64,000 nt of DNA from positions 1,116,001 through 1,180,000 of the forward strand of contig NZ_UAUU01000009.1 in NCBI RefSeq assembly GCF_900457465.1. Direction: 5' to 3'. Below the pieces are notes generated by a model, which did not search any database, had not been told where the DNA came from, and saw nothing but the letters and a program-made list of their open reading frames with translations. The translations under genes and the position numbers were made by a program. Shown piece after piece: positions 27,104 to 36,684 of the stretch. The DNA comes from Sphingobacterium multivorum (GTDB lineage: Bacteria; Bacteroidota; Bacteroidia; Sphingobacteriales; Sphingobacteriaceae). Numbering within the stretch: position 1 is the first letter of the stretch; each line of letters opens with the position of its first letter.

Positions 27104-28196
27104 TTATTTTTTAAGGCCTGATAAAAAATGAACGATTGGAAACCAAATAACTTCCTGTGTTGCGTATGGAAGGTAATTTTTCATGTTTCTAAGCAGGCGT
27201 TGACGGCGCTTGCTCCGCTTCAAACCGCTCTGATCAGAAGTACCGAAGCGGTTGTCATAAAAACCGAAATTGCCGGCATACAAAATTTCTTCCATCATCC
27301 AGTTTGCATTATTGGATCTGTCCAATTGGATTGGAAGGTTTTCTTTTGGAAGGCCCAAGAAATCGTGTAATAGTTGATGGAGTAGATGTACCCAGGGTAA
27401 TATTCCCAGTGCACGGTATATATTCAATAACTGAGTTCCGTCGATATTCTTTGCCTCATTAAAATATAGCCTGGCTGCATCGCACAATTGTCTGATCCCA
27501 ATTCCAAAAGAGAGCATATGCTTAAGAATATGGCTATTGACCTGTAGCATGTTTAAGATCGGTGATAATGTTAGCACAACTTCTCCATTAAAGCGTACTT
27601 TCTTTTCGATCGGATAGCGATCAGTCAGTTTCCGTAGATATGCTTTTTTTAAGGGATTATGGATGTCAAAGATATGGCGATGGTGTTCTGTTTCTACACC
27701 TTCCCAAAAATAAAAACAACTGCTTCCAGCTTGGCTTGTAAGGGATATCATGCTGTTTTTTATCACGCTATTTGCACGATCAAAGTCCTGCTTTCCGTTA
27801 AAACACCAATCGATGTCGCCACAAGAACGACTTGTTGGCTGATGATAATACTGCGCCAGCCCCTGCCCTTTGAGCAATACTGCATCAATTTTATGCGCTT
27901 TAAATAAAATCGCCTGCTCGGTTATCGTTTTGTTCATTTTTGTGTGAAGCTGCTCTAGCTGGTTGATGCGTATTGTCCAGCGGACGTGTAAACTTCGTGG
28001 AGGTAGCCATTCATCCCGTAATTTCTGTACGCCATAATATACAATGCCATCCACGGTCTGTTGAATCGAAAGATCAAAAAGCTGCTTCCATTCCTGATCT
28101 GATAAGGGGGGAAAAGATGCAGGAACATTTTCCTTTTCCCAGAGACCAGCTCGAAGTAAAAAGAAAAAAGCTTGTATAATTTTCGGAATCCAGCAT
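27104..28196 (-). CDS. Nucleotidyltransferase-family protein (PF14907-like), frameshifted near start
   Basis: The clear part starts near VDGIVYYG (28054), but the frame is open further up and reads IIQAFFFLLRAGLWEKENVP with no start codon. The ATG at 28196, just after the pqqD stop, enters this frame (MLDSE...) if one A is added to the AAAA run at 28180-28183. Core motifs are DAVLLKGQGLAQYY and SRSCGDIDWCFNG, the NTP-transferase GDID site. The rest is helical. Such proteins occur beside PqqD and HprK-like kinases; their reaction is not established. The frameshift may be a sequencing error. Confidence 0.75.
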
Positions 28197-28200
28197 GTAA

Positions 28201-28467
28201 CTAGATCGTCAGATTTCCATTTTGTAGCATCTCGATCAGCTTAATACTATCTTTTTCTGCAACTTCACGTTCGGTTTCATAGTTGTCAAGCAACAAATTG
28301 ATCATATCCTCAAGCTCGAAATCTATGCCCTGAAGTTCATTCCATAAAAATGCTGCAGTTTCATTTAAAGTAAATACTTTTGACATATCGACCATATCTT
28401 GACTGGGATCTACAATAATATATTCTTTACCTACTTTACGTAGCGTAATATCATTTCTTAATTTCAT
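28201..28467 (-). CDS. PqqD-family peptide-binding (RRE) protein
   Basis: 88 residues with the PqqD fold pattern: an N-terminal three-strand sheet (ITLRKVGKEYIIVDPSQ), VFTLNETAAFLWNELQG and C-terminal helices ending IEMLQNGNLTI. PqqD and related domains bind the leader of a precursor peptide and present it to modifying enzymes. It overlaps the peptidase gene by 17 bp and is followed at once by the nucleotidyltransferase. The partner peptide is not next door. The YxxPxL peptides at 16212 and 49607 are the best candidates in the window. Confidence 0.85.
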   Translation of the reverse strand: MKLRNDITLRKVGKEYIIVDPSQDMVDMSKVFTLNETAAFLWNELQGIDFELEDMINLLLDNYETEREVAEKDSIKLIEMLQNGNLTI

Positions 28468-28942
28468 AATTGCGTTGTTTGTTTAATTTACGCCATATTT
28501 TGCGCAATGGTCTCAAATAATACCATAGCATACTTAACCCTATATTTATTTTAGCGTTTAAATGAAGATCTCTACTATTGCGTGAAGCTGCTATTGCTAT
28601 TGCTTTTACATCAGATGGAGATATGATCTCAATTTGATGTGTATTACCATCCCCAGCTAAACATATTTTTCTCCCTTTTATGCTGATTATTCGGTGTAGG
28701 ACAAATTTATTTCTGTAATTTGCTAGAACAACCCGACCTGTTTTGAGCTCATCGACTGTACAAGTAGCAAGAATAACCTGATCGCCATTACATATAAATG
28801 GACGCATACTATTTCCCACAACATTGATCTTTATGGGTTTACCTTTTTCTAAAAATGGCAATAAGATGTCAAAAAACTGATTATTTGAAATCTGTATGGA
28901 ACCTGTTGTATCAATGGCCATATTTAGTTTTTGATTTAGCAA
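28451..28942 (-). CDS. S24/S26-type peptidase (SipW-like)
   Basis: 163 residues; a start at 28921 (MAIDTTGS) is equally possible. The nucleophile motif is VVGNSMRPFICNGDQVIL near 42, followed by VLHRIISIKGRKI and LAGDGN. A His in place of the usual Lys (LHRI) is the pattern of SipW/ER-type signal peptidases. There is no N-terminal membrane anchor; a hydrophobic, basic C-terminal segment could touch the membrane. In the gene order it precedes PqqD, so it may trim the precursor peptide. Classic lasso systems use a transglutaminase-like protease instead, and none is seen here. Confidence 0.75.
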   Translation of the reverse strand: MLNQKLNMAIDTTGSIQISNNQFFDILLPFLEKGKPIKINVVGNSMRPFICNGDQVILATCTVDELKTGRVVLANYRNKFVLHRIISIKGRKICLAGDGNTHQIEIISPSDVKAIAIAASRNSRDLHLNAKINIGLSMLWYYLRPLRKIWRKLNKQRNYEIKK

Positions 28943-29000
28943 TAAACTAAAGAATAAAACACTTATCGTAGGACAAAAATAACCATTAGAAAAGTATTCT

Positions 29001-30111
29001 TCAAATTGTATGGTATAACTGTAAACATTTATCTACCATTATCGTTCTTGTAAAATTTGACTCAAAGCGTTTTTTGCTCCCCGCAGCTAATTTATCGTAC
29101 AAGCCTTCTTCATTGAAGAGTCTATTCACAGCAGCTGCAATGGCTTGATCATCAGTGATCGGTATGGTTAAACCTGATTCTTCATGCTGATTTACCCAGC
29201 TTACGCCCGACCCCGGTATTTTTGTGGAGATAAGAGGTTTATGACAAGACATGGCCTCGAGCTGAACAATTGCAAAAGCTTCAGTTTTTAGCACAGAGCT
29301 TAAACAAAATACATCACAAGCCGCGAAGTAGTTTGGAAGATCATCGTCCGCGACATAACCAATCAGGGATACTTTATGTTGTAATTTTAAAGTGGTAATC
29401 AATATGCTGAGCTCATCATGAAGCGGGCCTTTGCCTCCAATGATGAGGTGGTAATCGTCAGCTAATTGTGCCATGGCTTTGATCAAATATTGATATCCTT
29501 TATACTCGACCAGCCGTCCCTGTGAAAGAATTATTTTTTTATTAGGGTAGCGTTGTCTGATTTTTGCCACTTTATCAGGAATAGATACAATGGGCGTTAT
29601 TCCTATGGGGATATGACCAATTTTATTGTTTACATTGGTTAAGAACGGAGATTCCTGAACGTAGACGGGACTTGTTCCAACAATTTTGTCGGCACGTTTT
29701 ATCAACCAATTTTGCAAAGGTCTATAAAGCTGTAACAATCGTTTTTGTTTGACAATATCGGAATGCCAGTGTAAGACAACTTTTCCCTTGTATCCCGATA
29801 GAAAGAGCGCCAGTGCAGCCATAGGATCGGGATGATGAATATGTATAATATCATAGTTTTTGGCTATTTTGCGCAGCTTAGTGATCATGCTTGGTGCAAG
29901 CATTGTTGCGGCAGCCTTTATTTTCGTAGGTACGATGATTACACGGCCGAAATTATTCAACTGAATTGTTTCAGCAGGATGATTTTCTGTTGAAGCGCAT
30001 AGCATATCGCACTGTATGTGCTGTTCTGATAAGCCCACTGTCAGATCGAACATGACTTTTTTCGACACCACCCCTGATCGGGTAAAATTTTCCAATTTGT
30101 AATATTTTCAT
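29001..30111 (-). CDS. GT4-family glycosyltransferase, frameshifted near start
   Basis: The true start is the ATG at 30111, which overlaps the stop of the acyltransferase gene (ATGA). It reads MKILQIGKFYPIRGGVEK, the usual GT4 opening. An A6 run at 30057-30062 then shifts the frame; five As would join it to VMFDLTVGLSEQHIQCDM. The rest has DIIHIHHPDP, VLHWHSDI, ILSQGRLVEYKGYQYLIKA and EAFAIVQLEAMSCHKPLI, the GT-B donor site. It would transfer a sugar onto the growing repeat unit in the cytosol. The indel is either an error or a phase-variable tract. Confidence 0.85.
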
Positions 30112-31112
30112 AGTTTGGTTTGCGAACGATTTAGAAGGCGATGTAAAAGATCGGAACTGATTATAGTCAGTAAGAAAATATCAAAAATGTATATATAATC
30201 CGATCCTATGTAAATATGTTGTCCTCTCAGCAAGTAAATCCAAAGGCCGTGGAGCAAGTATACTTCATAAGAAATTTTTCCCAGATAGGTAAAGATCTTT
30301 CCCCCATTCCAATTTAAGAAACTGAGCAGGTTGACGATTAAAGCCGGAATAATAAAGTAAACGATGGAAAATAAGATTTCAATTTTCGTCTGGACCAGTA
30401 GATATATAACACCACAAGCGATTGGGGTAAGTATAAAGTGAATCCATTTTTTGTGGGTAAAAGTAATGATGTGCTGTTCATTATATCGGTAAATTAATCC
30501 CGAGAGAAAAGCCATAGAAGAAACCCACCATGCACGTTCGTAATCAGTTGTTAAAATAATCAGCATATAACCTATTGCGAGGAGGCTTATGAACAGTATC
30601 TTATAGGATAGCGTAAGATTTTTCCAACGAAAGGAAATAAAAAAGAAGGTATAAAAGATAATAATTGAATAGGCGAACCATGAAAATGGCAATGGCGTAA
30701 TGCCTTTATTGATCAGACCGGACAGTTGGCCAGTCTCCACACGACCTGTGTCGAGATATTGTAAAGTGAGGTAAATTATTGTAACAATAAAAAGTGGCTC
30801 ACATACCCGCCAAAGTCTCTTTTTTAGAAAGCCTTTTAAGTATTGGGCGCCTTTTTTTAAATAAGAAGCCATTAAACCATATCCGGAAATAAACAAGAAA
30901 ATAGAAACAACAGGCGCGCCCCAATTGCTCGCAAAGGCGACTATGGGAGTTGACACGTGAAAATTTAGGTGATAGCAGATAATGAGAAGACAGGAAATAC
31001 CTTTCAATTTTTGAGAAATTTCATTATTGAAAGGCTGGTACACCTCTTTGTAAAACGAAGTAAACAGGGAAAGACTATAAAGAATTATGATAAGGAGCGC
31101 AAAGGAAATCAT
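30108..31112 (-). CDS. Membrane acyltransferase (acyltransferase 3 family)
   Basis: 334 residues, about ten hydrophobic segments. LKGISCLLIICYHLNFH near 35 holds the family's conserved His, and IFLFISGYGLMASYLKKG near 72 and KRLWRVCEPLF follow. OafA-like enzymes add acetyl or similar groups to surface glycans. Its stop overlaps the GT4 start at 30111, and it starts two bases after the gene at 31115 ends, so it is tightly coupled. Confidence 0.88.
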   Translation of the reverse strand: MISFALLIIILYSLSLFTSFYKEVYQPFNNEISQKLKGISCLLIICYHLNFHVSTPIVAFASNWGAPVVSIFLFISGYGLMASYLKKGAQYLKGFLKKRLWRVCEPLFIVTIIYLTLQYLDTGRVETGQLSGLINKGITPLPFSWFAYSIIIFYTFFFISFRWKNLTLSYKILFISLLAIGYMLIILTTDYERAWWVSSMAFLSGLIYRYNEQHIITFTHKKWIHFILTPIACGVIYLLVQTKIEILFSIVYFIIPALIVNLLSFLNWNGGKIFTYLGKISYEVYLLHGLWIYLLRGQHIYIGSDYIYIFDIFLLTIISSDLLHRLLNRSQTKL

Positions 31113-31114
31113 GA

Positions 31115-32194
31115 TTATCGGATATATTGTATTAAACGGATTAATTTTTTTCCACTATTTTCCCATGAATAGCTATTTGCCCTATCGTAACCTTTTTCGA
31201 TCAATTCTGTATCAATATTTTCTAATGCTATATTGATTTTGCTGGCAATATCATAGGCATCCGTGGGATTGGCATAAGATACAGTGTTTGCATATATTTC
31301 TTTGAATACAGGTATATCTGATACGATCACAGAGCAACCAAAAAGCATGGCTTCAAGGGGCGGAATTCCAAAGCCTTCATATAAAGAAGGATAGATAAAA
31401 CAAGCGGCATGCTGGTAGTATTGAGCAAGCTGCTGATCTGTCAGTCTTCCAAGCCAACGAATCTGAGCTTCTCCTTTCGTCGTTTCTTGAACATATTTAA
31501 ACGAATAAATTGTATTCTGTGCGCCTATTATGCAGAGATCTGTTTTTTTATTCTTTAAGAGAAAAAAAGCTTCTATTAATTTTTCAAAATTTTTTCGAGG
31601 GTCCATGGACGAAACCGCTAAAATATAGGGGGTGCTCTGTGGTCTGGGGTATAGATTTCTGTGTAATTGCAGAAAGATACTAGGCAATGCGTTGTATATT
31701 ACATGGATACGAGATGGGGCGATTCCCAATAACCGCTGGATTTCAGTTTTAGAGAACTCACTAACCGTGAGTATTGCTTTTGAGGTTTTGGCTGCCCAGG
31801 GAGTTAAACTATTGTAAAGCCAACGGTAGGATTTTGTGTACCATTTGGGGGTGTACATGAATGCGAGATCATGAATTGTCATTATTTTTTGAGAAATCAG
31901 GATAGGACCGATTCCCGTAAAGTTGATTAAAAGGTAAGGATTTTTTTGAAATATAAAGAAAAGGGGGAATAGTAGCTGTTCCCAGATATGAGAAGGCCCA
32001 TTTGACCAGTATTTTATGTTCCAATCTTTTATATCATAGTCGTTATGAATATTTTTTTTAGGGCATATTATGGTAAATGCTATTCCTGCTGTTAACAATG
32101 CTTGGCATAACTCATAAGCAAAGCGATTGACCCCTGTAGGGGCTTGCAACAGAAATCGTCCATTAATAAAAATTTCTTTTTTTTGTGGTTGCAT
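31115..32194 (-). CDS. GT4-family glycosyltransferase
   Basis: 359 residues of GT-B type. The N-terminal domain has INGRFLLQAPTGVNRFAYEL and TIHDLAFMYTPKWY. The donor domain has ILAVSSMDPRKNFEKLIEAF, IRWLGRLTDQQLAQYYQHA and PSLYEGFGIPPLEAMLFGC, the EX7E region. Resembles mannosyl-type GT4 enzymes of O-antigen loci; sugar and linkage cannot be read. Lies 8 bp after the gene at 32203. Confidence 0.92.
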   Translation of the reverse strand: MQPQKKEIFINGRFLLQAPTGVNRFAYELCQALLTAGIAFTIICPKKNIHNDYDIKDWNIKYWSNGPSHIWEQLLFPLFFIFQKNPYLLINFTGIGPILISQKIMTIHDLAFMYTPKWYTKSYRWLYNSLTPWAAKTSKAILTVSEFSKTEIQRLLGIAPSRIHVIYNALPSIFLQLHRNLYPRPQSTPYILAVSSMDPRKNFEKLIEAFFLLKNKKTDLCIIGAQNTIYSFKYVQETTKGEAQIRWLGRLTDQQLAQYYQHAACFIYPSLYEGFGIPPLEAMLFGCSVIVSDIPVFKEIYANTVSYANPTDAYDIASKINIALENIDTELIEKGYDRANSYSWENSGKKLIRLIQYIR

Positions 32195-32202
32195 TCTATT
32201 TT

Positions 32203-33327
32203 TTAGCTTTCTGATTCAAAAAGTTTTATCCATTTATGCATTACGAAATCAGGCTGAAATTCTTTGACTTTGTGTAATGCTTCTCGACTCATCGACGTTC
32301 GTAGCGATTCCTGCGCTATTACTAGCTGTAAATTTTCAGCAAGTTGGTCGACATCTCCCGGGGCTACCAAGAAACCATTTTTGCCATGCTCAATGAGATC
32401 TCTTGGGCCACATTTGCAGGCAAATGCGACAATGGGAAGCCCCATAGACATAGCTTCCAGGAGTACCATCGGTAAACCTTCATAGCGGGAAGACAACGCC
32501 AAAATGGTTGTATTTTGATAGACTTGACCAATATCTTTTGTGGCTGGCATGAGTTTAATCTTATCCCGTAGATTTAGGTCATCAATCTGAGCTTGATAAG
32601 CTGCTTTGAGTGCGCCATCACCATAGATAAAGAGCTCCCAATCTGGATATTTTGCTGCGACTTTTTGCCAGGCATAAATTAGGAGATCAAAGCCTTTTTG
32701 GAAATCATATCGACCAATAGCAGTGACACGTTTGATACTTAACGTGCTAGGGGAGGTATGCAAAGGCGTTACGGCATTTGGTATAACCTCAATGTTGTGC
32801 AAATTTCCCCAGTCGGCACGATCTTCCGATGTCAAAACAACAAACTTATCATAGCGTTTTACAAGTTTATAATCCAGGTGAGTTAACCAGAGATCTGCGA
32901 GTCTAAACAGACCTTTGCGTTGATAGAGCAATCTTTTATATCGGCTAAAATGAATTTCGAGAAACTTTCGACTATGATCTTTTAACTTCCATAAAAAAGA
33001 GACATCATTGCCATACATTGATATTGTAATATCAGGTTTAATCTGCATTAGTACAGCTTCGAGGGCGTTACGATGTTTTCTTTGTTTTGCGGGATAATGC
33101 CTTATTTTATTGATAAAGCTTTGATCGTTATTTTGTTGATAGTTTATCTTTAGATCAATTTGTTGAATACGGTGATCCAGGGGATAAAAAGGTGGTCTGT
33201 CCATTTGGTCTGAAGTGACAATACAGACTTCATAACCATGCTCTACCAAGAAATTAGCTTTGTTGGCCAAGACGCGCTCCATCCCCCCTGAGTTGAAGGT
33301 GCCATTGATACAATAGACTATTTTCAT
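32203..33327 (-). CDS. GT4-family glycosyltransferase
   Basis: 374 residues. It opens MKIVYCINGTFNSGGMERVL, the GT4 GGxE-type acceptor loop, and has VTAIGRYDFQKGFDLLIYAW, LMPATKDIGQVYQNTTILAL and SRYEGLPMVLLEAMSMGLP in the donor domain. Closest by eye to enzymes annotated as GalNAc or Glc transferases of capsule loci, but the sugar is not certain. Its start overlaps the stop of the polymerase gene (ATGA at 33324-33327). Confidence 0.92.
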   Translation of the reverse strand: MKIVYCINGTFNSGGMERVLANKANFLVEHGYEVCIVTSDQMDRPPFYPLDHRIQQIDLKINYQQNNDQSFINKIRHYPAKQRKHRNALEAVLMQIKPDITISMYGNDVSFLWKLKDHSRKFLEIHFSRYKRLLYQRKGLFRLADLWLTHLDYKLVKRYDKFVVLTSEDRADWGNLHNIEVIPNAVTPLHTSPSTLSIKRVTAIGRYDFQKGFDLLIYAWQKVAAKYPDWELFIYGDGALKAAYQAQIDDLNLRDKIKLMPATKDIGQVYQNTTILALSSRYEGLPMVLLEAMSMGLPIVAFACKCGPRDLIEHGKNGFLVAPGDVDQLAENLQLVIAQESLRTSMSREALHKVKEFQPDFVMHKWIKLFESES

Positions 33328-34619
33328 GTGAGCATCTCCTTCTTCTCGGGGTCTAAACAGTAAAAGAGGGCATAGATCAAGAATAAATCTGTGGGTACTT
33401 TATACCAAATCACAAATGTTAAGCAGAGCAGCATAAGGAAGAAAAAGGAATAACTTGGGAATTTTAGTGTACAGGCAATAGCGTTGTATACAAAAAATAG
33501 CGAAAAGATGACCATACCTACGAGTCCGCTGTAGAATATAAAACGTACATACCCCGGGTCAGGGCCAAAGTGAGCCCAGCTTCCCCTGCCGATAATCCAA
33601 GTTTTGGTATCTTCGGGCCATACCCACATATTGTTATTTAATTTGTCGGTAGAGTCTGTCTTGAAGGTACCTGTTTCGTACCAATTGAAAAATCCTTCAA
33701 AACCATAGCGAAGAAGTTTGTAAACATAGTCATTGGTTTGATACAAATAATAAACGACCAGAGATCCAACAAGTAGCATCAACAGGAAGCGCCCAATCAT
33801 ATAGACGGAAAATTTATTGATTTCTACTCTTAATAAGCCTGACAGTATAAAAAAAGAAAACAAGCCCATTGTCATCCCTACTAGGGTTGTTCTAGAGATC
33901 ATATTTCCAACGACACTAATAATGATAAAGGCAAGCCAATAACCATAAGACTCTATCGCACTTTTCTTGACATTGATATTATTTCCCATAATACAGCCCA
34001 TCGCCAAAAGAACGATTGAAAAACGAGTTCCTGCAGGGTCTAAAGCAGCTCCAATGCCATAAAGCCGTTTCACATCATTGAGAAATTTGACATCAGCGAT
34101 AGTATCCTGAGAAATATAGGCATCTACAACCTGCTTTACAGCTGGTACGTTGTCTATAATGAGGGCAAGTATACATTGGACTACACAAACGAATGCCAGG
34201 TAGTTGATAATTAGTTTTATGGTGACATTGGGGTGGAAAAATCTGATGAAGCAAAAAGTCGCGTAAGCAGCACTAAGCCATGTTCCGAAGGAAGCGATGT
34301 AAGAAGCATAGGCATAATCTGCGGTATGGTTTATATCACATGCAATGAAGCCTACCAATCCAAAAATAAAAGCAATAGAAGCGGCAATAGCCACTTCTCC
34401 ATCTATCTGGACTGAACGTCTGATCGCACAATGGATGCCGACAAATGCAATACCAAGTACAGCCAGTCCAATTTTTGTGTTAAAACTCTGGGGTAGGAAA
34501 GTAAATCCAAAAGGGAAAAAATATAAGCTAACAATAATACTCAGAAATAATATGCTGAAAATTGAAATGCCATTACTTTTCGAAAAATCCATTGCGGTCA
34601 TAATATTTAAATTTAACAA
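33324..34619 (-). CDS. wzy: Wzy-type polysaccharide polymerase
   Basis: 431 residues with about ten to twelve membrane segments. A long periplasmic loop at residues ~290-345 ends in IIGRGSWAHFGPDPGYVRFI, a pattern seen in O-antigen polymerase/ligase-like proteins. Wzy joins lipid-linked repeat units at the outer face of the inner membrane. Several Met codons near the start (MLNLNIMTAMD) make the exact start uncertain. No Wzx flippase is encoded in the locus, which makes its presence beside Wzm/Wzt unusual. Confidence 0.75.
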   Translation of the reverse strand: MLNLNIMTAMDFSKSNGISIFSILFLSIIVSLYFFPFGFTFLPQSFNTKIGLAVLGIAFVGIHCAIRRSVQIDGEVAIAASIAFIFGLVGFIACDINHTADYAYASYIASFGTWLSAAYATFCFIRFFHPNVTIKLIINYLAFVCVVQCILALIIDNVPAVKQVVDAYISQDTIADVKFLNDVKRLYGIGAALDPAGTRFSIVLLAMGCIMGNNINVKKSAIESYGYWLAFIIISVVGNMISRTTLVGMTMGLFSFFILSGLLRVEINKFSVYMIGRFLLMLLVGSLVVYYLYQTNDYVYKLLRYGFEGFFNWYETGTFKTDSTDKLNNNMWVWPEDTKTWIIGRGSWAHFGPDPGYVRFIFYSGLVGMVIFSLFFVYNAIACTLKFPSYSFFFLMLLCLTFVIWYKVPTDLFLIYALFYCLDPEKKEMLT

Positions 34620-34636
34620 AGTTAAATCAATTTGCG

Positions 34637-35638
34637 TTATAATTCTGTTTTCTTCGTCAAGCGGTTAAAATAGACTTTGAGTGTAAAATTTAAGAAAAAT
34701 GCCCATCTGATTTTCCAGTTTTTTCTTGCCACTTTCTGGTAGAAAAATTGTTTTCCTTCCAATGTATGCTGTTTTCCTTCAATGATTCGATGGACATCTC
34801 GTGTTAGCTCTTCTTTAAATTGCTGATACCAATTCCATACCTCGCGTTGTTTGTTTTTCAATTTAATCGGATCATTGATTAGTTCTTGTATCTGAAGAGC
34901 AACTTCTGCCCACGTATCAGCTATAATAAAGGGATGGTCACCGTATAAGTATTTATAACAGTCCTCTCCCAGAAATTTAATTGACACGGGAATGCAGCCC
35001 CATTCGAGTGCATCCATCGTGCGATTACATTCAAAATAGATATTTCCTTTTGGGGACGGTATAAATAATGTGTTTTTATAATATTCGATTACTTGAGCAG
35101 GTGTTTTATTATCCTTATCCATCCATCCCTTGGACTGAAAGTGGAAATTGGGCTTAAGTTTGGATAGTTCATTGTACATGATTTTTCGGTCACCTTTTAA
35201 ACTTCCAAAAAAACACCAGATAAGTTCCCGTTCACCGAATGATGCAGGATGGGTGTTTGCTGCATTAAAAAATTCGGACTGGAAAGCAAGGGGGACTGAA
35301 AATACGTTTGTTTTTGTAATATTTGGATCCCATCCGCCAGATCGTAAAACCGCCTTTGCTCGGCGATAATAGAATGTATTGTGATTTAGGCTTTCATTTG
35401 AGCAATGTAACAGCACGGGATATTTTATTCTGCTGATATAATTGACAAAATCTTTATCAATAAATGCCTTATTCGATGAATATACAATAATAGATTTGTC
35501 TCCTACATGTGTCAGGGTTTTATTATCGAAAATATTCTGATGATTAAAACCAGCAAACAATACATATTCGTTAAACTTGAACTCGAATTCAGTTTTTGGT
35601 CCTTTTTCTGTTTGATATATAACATTGTAACTTTGCAT
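34637..35638 (-). CDS. Exostosin-like (GT47-type) glycosyltransferase
   Basis: 333 residues of GT-B type. Motifs FFGSLKGDRKIMYNEL near 155, YYKNTLFIPSPKGNIYFECN near 190 and MDALEWGCIPVSI near 213 match the exostosin family. Exostosin-like enzymes are rare in bacterial polysaccharide loci compared with GT2 and GT4. Five bases after the gene at 35644. Donor sugar unknown. Confidence 0.8.
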   Translation of the reverse strand: MQSYNVIYQTEKGPKTEFEFKFNEYVLFAGFNHQNIFDNKTLTHVGDKSIIVYSSNKAFIDKDFVNYISRIKYPVLLHCSNESLNHNTFYYRRAKAVLRSGGWDPNITKTNVFSVPLAFQSEFFNAANTHPASFGERELIWCFFGSLKGDRKIMYNELSKLKPNFHFQSKGWMDKDNKTPAQVIEYYKNTLFIPSPKGNIYFECNRTMDALEWGCIPVSIKFLGEDCYKYLYGDHPFIIADTWAEVALQIQELINDPIKLKNKQREVWNWYQQFKEELTRDVHRIIEGKQHTLEGKQFFYQKVARKNWKIRWAFFLNFTLKVYFNRLTKKTEL

Positions 35639-35643
35639 GTTAT

Positions 35644-36651
35644 TTAAGCTTTTGCATTTTCACGTTTGCGGTTAATAATAAAGACAACCCACTTTGGGTA
35701 TTTAATAAGTGCAAGAGATATTGCATAAAATCGAACAAATCCTTTATTTTGGGTTGCAATTTTTAGATAGGCATTTGCGAAGTATTTTCTTAAGACTTCT
35801 TTATATTGCCTTGCGCTGTAAAATGATTGAGCACTATTGATCGCACTCAAATTATTTTCAAATTTACTAAGGTGTTTGACAAGTTTCAACGATATATTTG
35901 ACCATTCTCCAATTTCCATGCGGGCATGTAAATGAAGGTTTGTTTTGTCGATCGGATAGTTTTGTTGATTTTCATGATACATTGATTCCAGTAGTAGAAG
36001 CATTTTTGATTTATTATTTTCACTAATGTTATGATCATGTATGCGATACTTTACTGTATATAGATCAAGTGATGCCGCTTTGTAGCTCTTTAAACTTCTA
36101 ATCCATAGCTCATAATCTTCAATGAGTTCCATTTCTTCCCTATAGCCGTTTAAGCCTTTTATTACTTCAGTCCGCATTACAACAGATGATTGGAGAAAAG
36201 GGCAGGCAAATATAGCTGATTGTTCGATCCAGTCCGATTCAATTTCGTAATTCCATTTTCGCCTAAAATTTCCTTGACCGTCAATCGTAATCACTTGGCT
36301 GCCACAAATGTCTACATTGGCATTTTGGTTTAAATAGGATATCAAATATTCAAAGTGATGCGGAAGTAAGATGTCATCGGAATCAACCCGAGCGAAAAAA
36401 GGGCTTTCGACAAATTGAATTCCCTTATTCATGGTTTTTGTAATTCTAAGATTTATTTCATTGTTGATCAGTTGTATGCGGCTATCTTTATTTTTCCATT
36501 CTTCAACAATTTGCTGGGTGTTGTCTGTACTGGCGTCATTAATTATAATAAGTTTCCAATCAGTAAATGTTTGATCAATAAAACTCTTTAAAGTTTCATT
36601 TATATATTTTGCTGCGTTATAAGCAGGCATCACGATGGTTAATAAACTCAT
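35644..36651 (-). CDS. GT2-family glycosyltransferase
   Basis: 335 residues. GT-A core: LTIVMPAYNAAKYINETLKS, IIINDASTDNTQQIVEEW, ARVDSDDILLPHHFEY (the DxD metal site) and LIEDYELWIRSLKS. The C-terminal ~100 residues are helical. One of the run of GT2 enzymes that build the repeat unit in the cytosol. Confidence 0.93.
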   Translation of the reverse strand: MSLLTIVMPAYNAAKYINETLKSFIDQTFTDWKLIIINDASTDNTQQIVEEWKNKDSRIQLINNEINLRITKTMNKGIQFVESPFFARVDSDDILLPHHFEYLISYLNQNANVDICGSQVITIDGQGNFRRKWNYEIESDWIEQSAIFACPFLQSSVVMRTEVIKGLNGYREEMELIEDYELWIRSLKSYKAASLDLYTVKYRIHDHNISENNKSKMLLLLESMYHENQQNYPIDKTNLHLHARMEIGEWSNISLKLVKHLSKFENNLSAINSAQSFYSARQYKEVLRKYFANAYLKIATQNKGFVRFYAISLALIKYPKWVVFIINRKRENAKA

Positions 36652-36684
36652 GGCAGTTTGCTAAAATAGTACTCGAAGATGATT

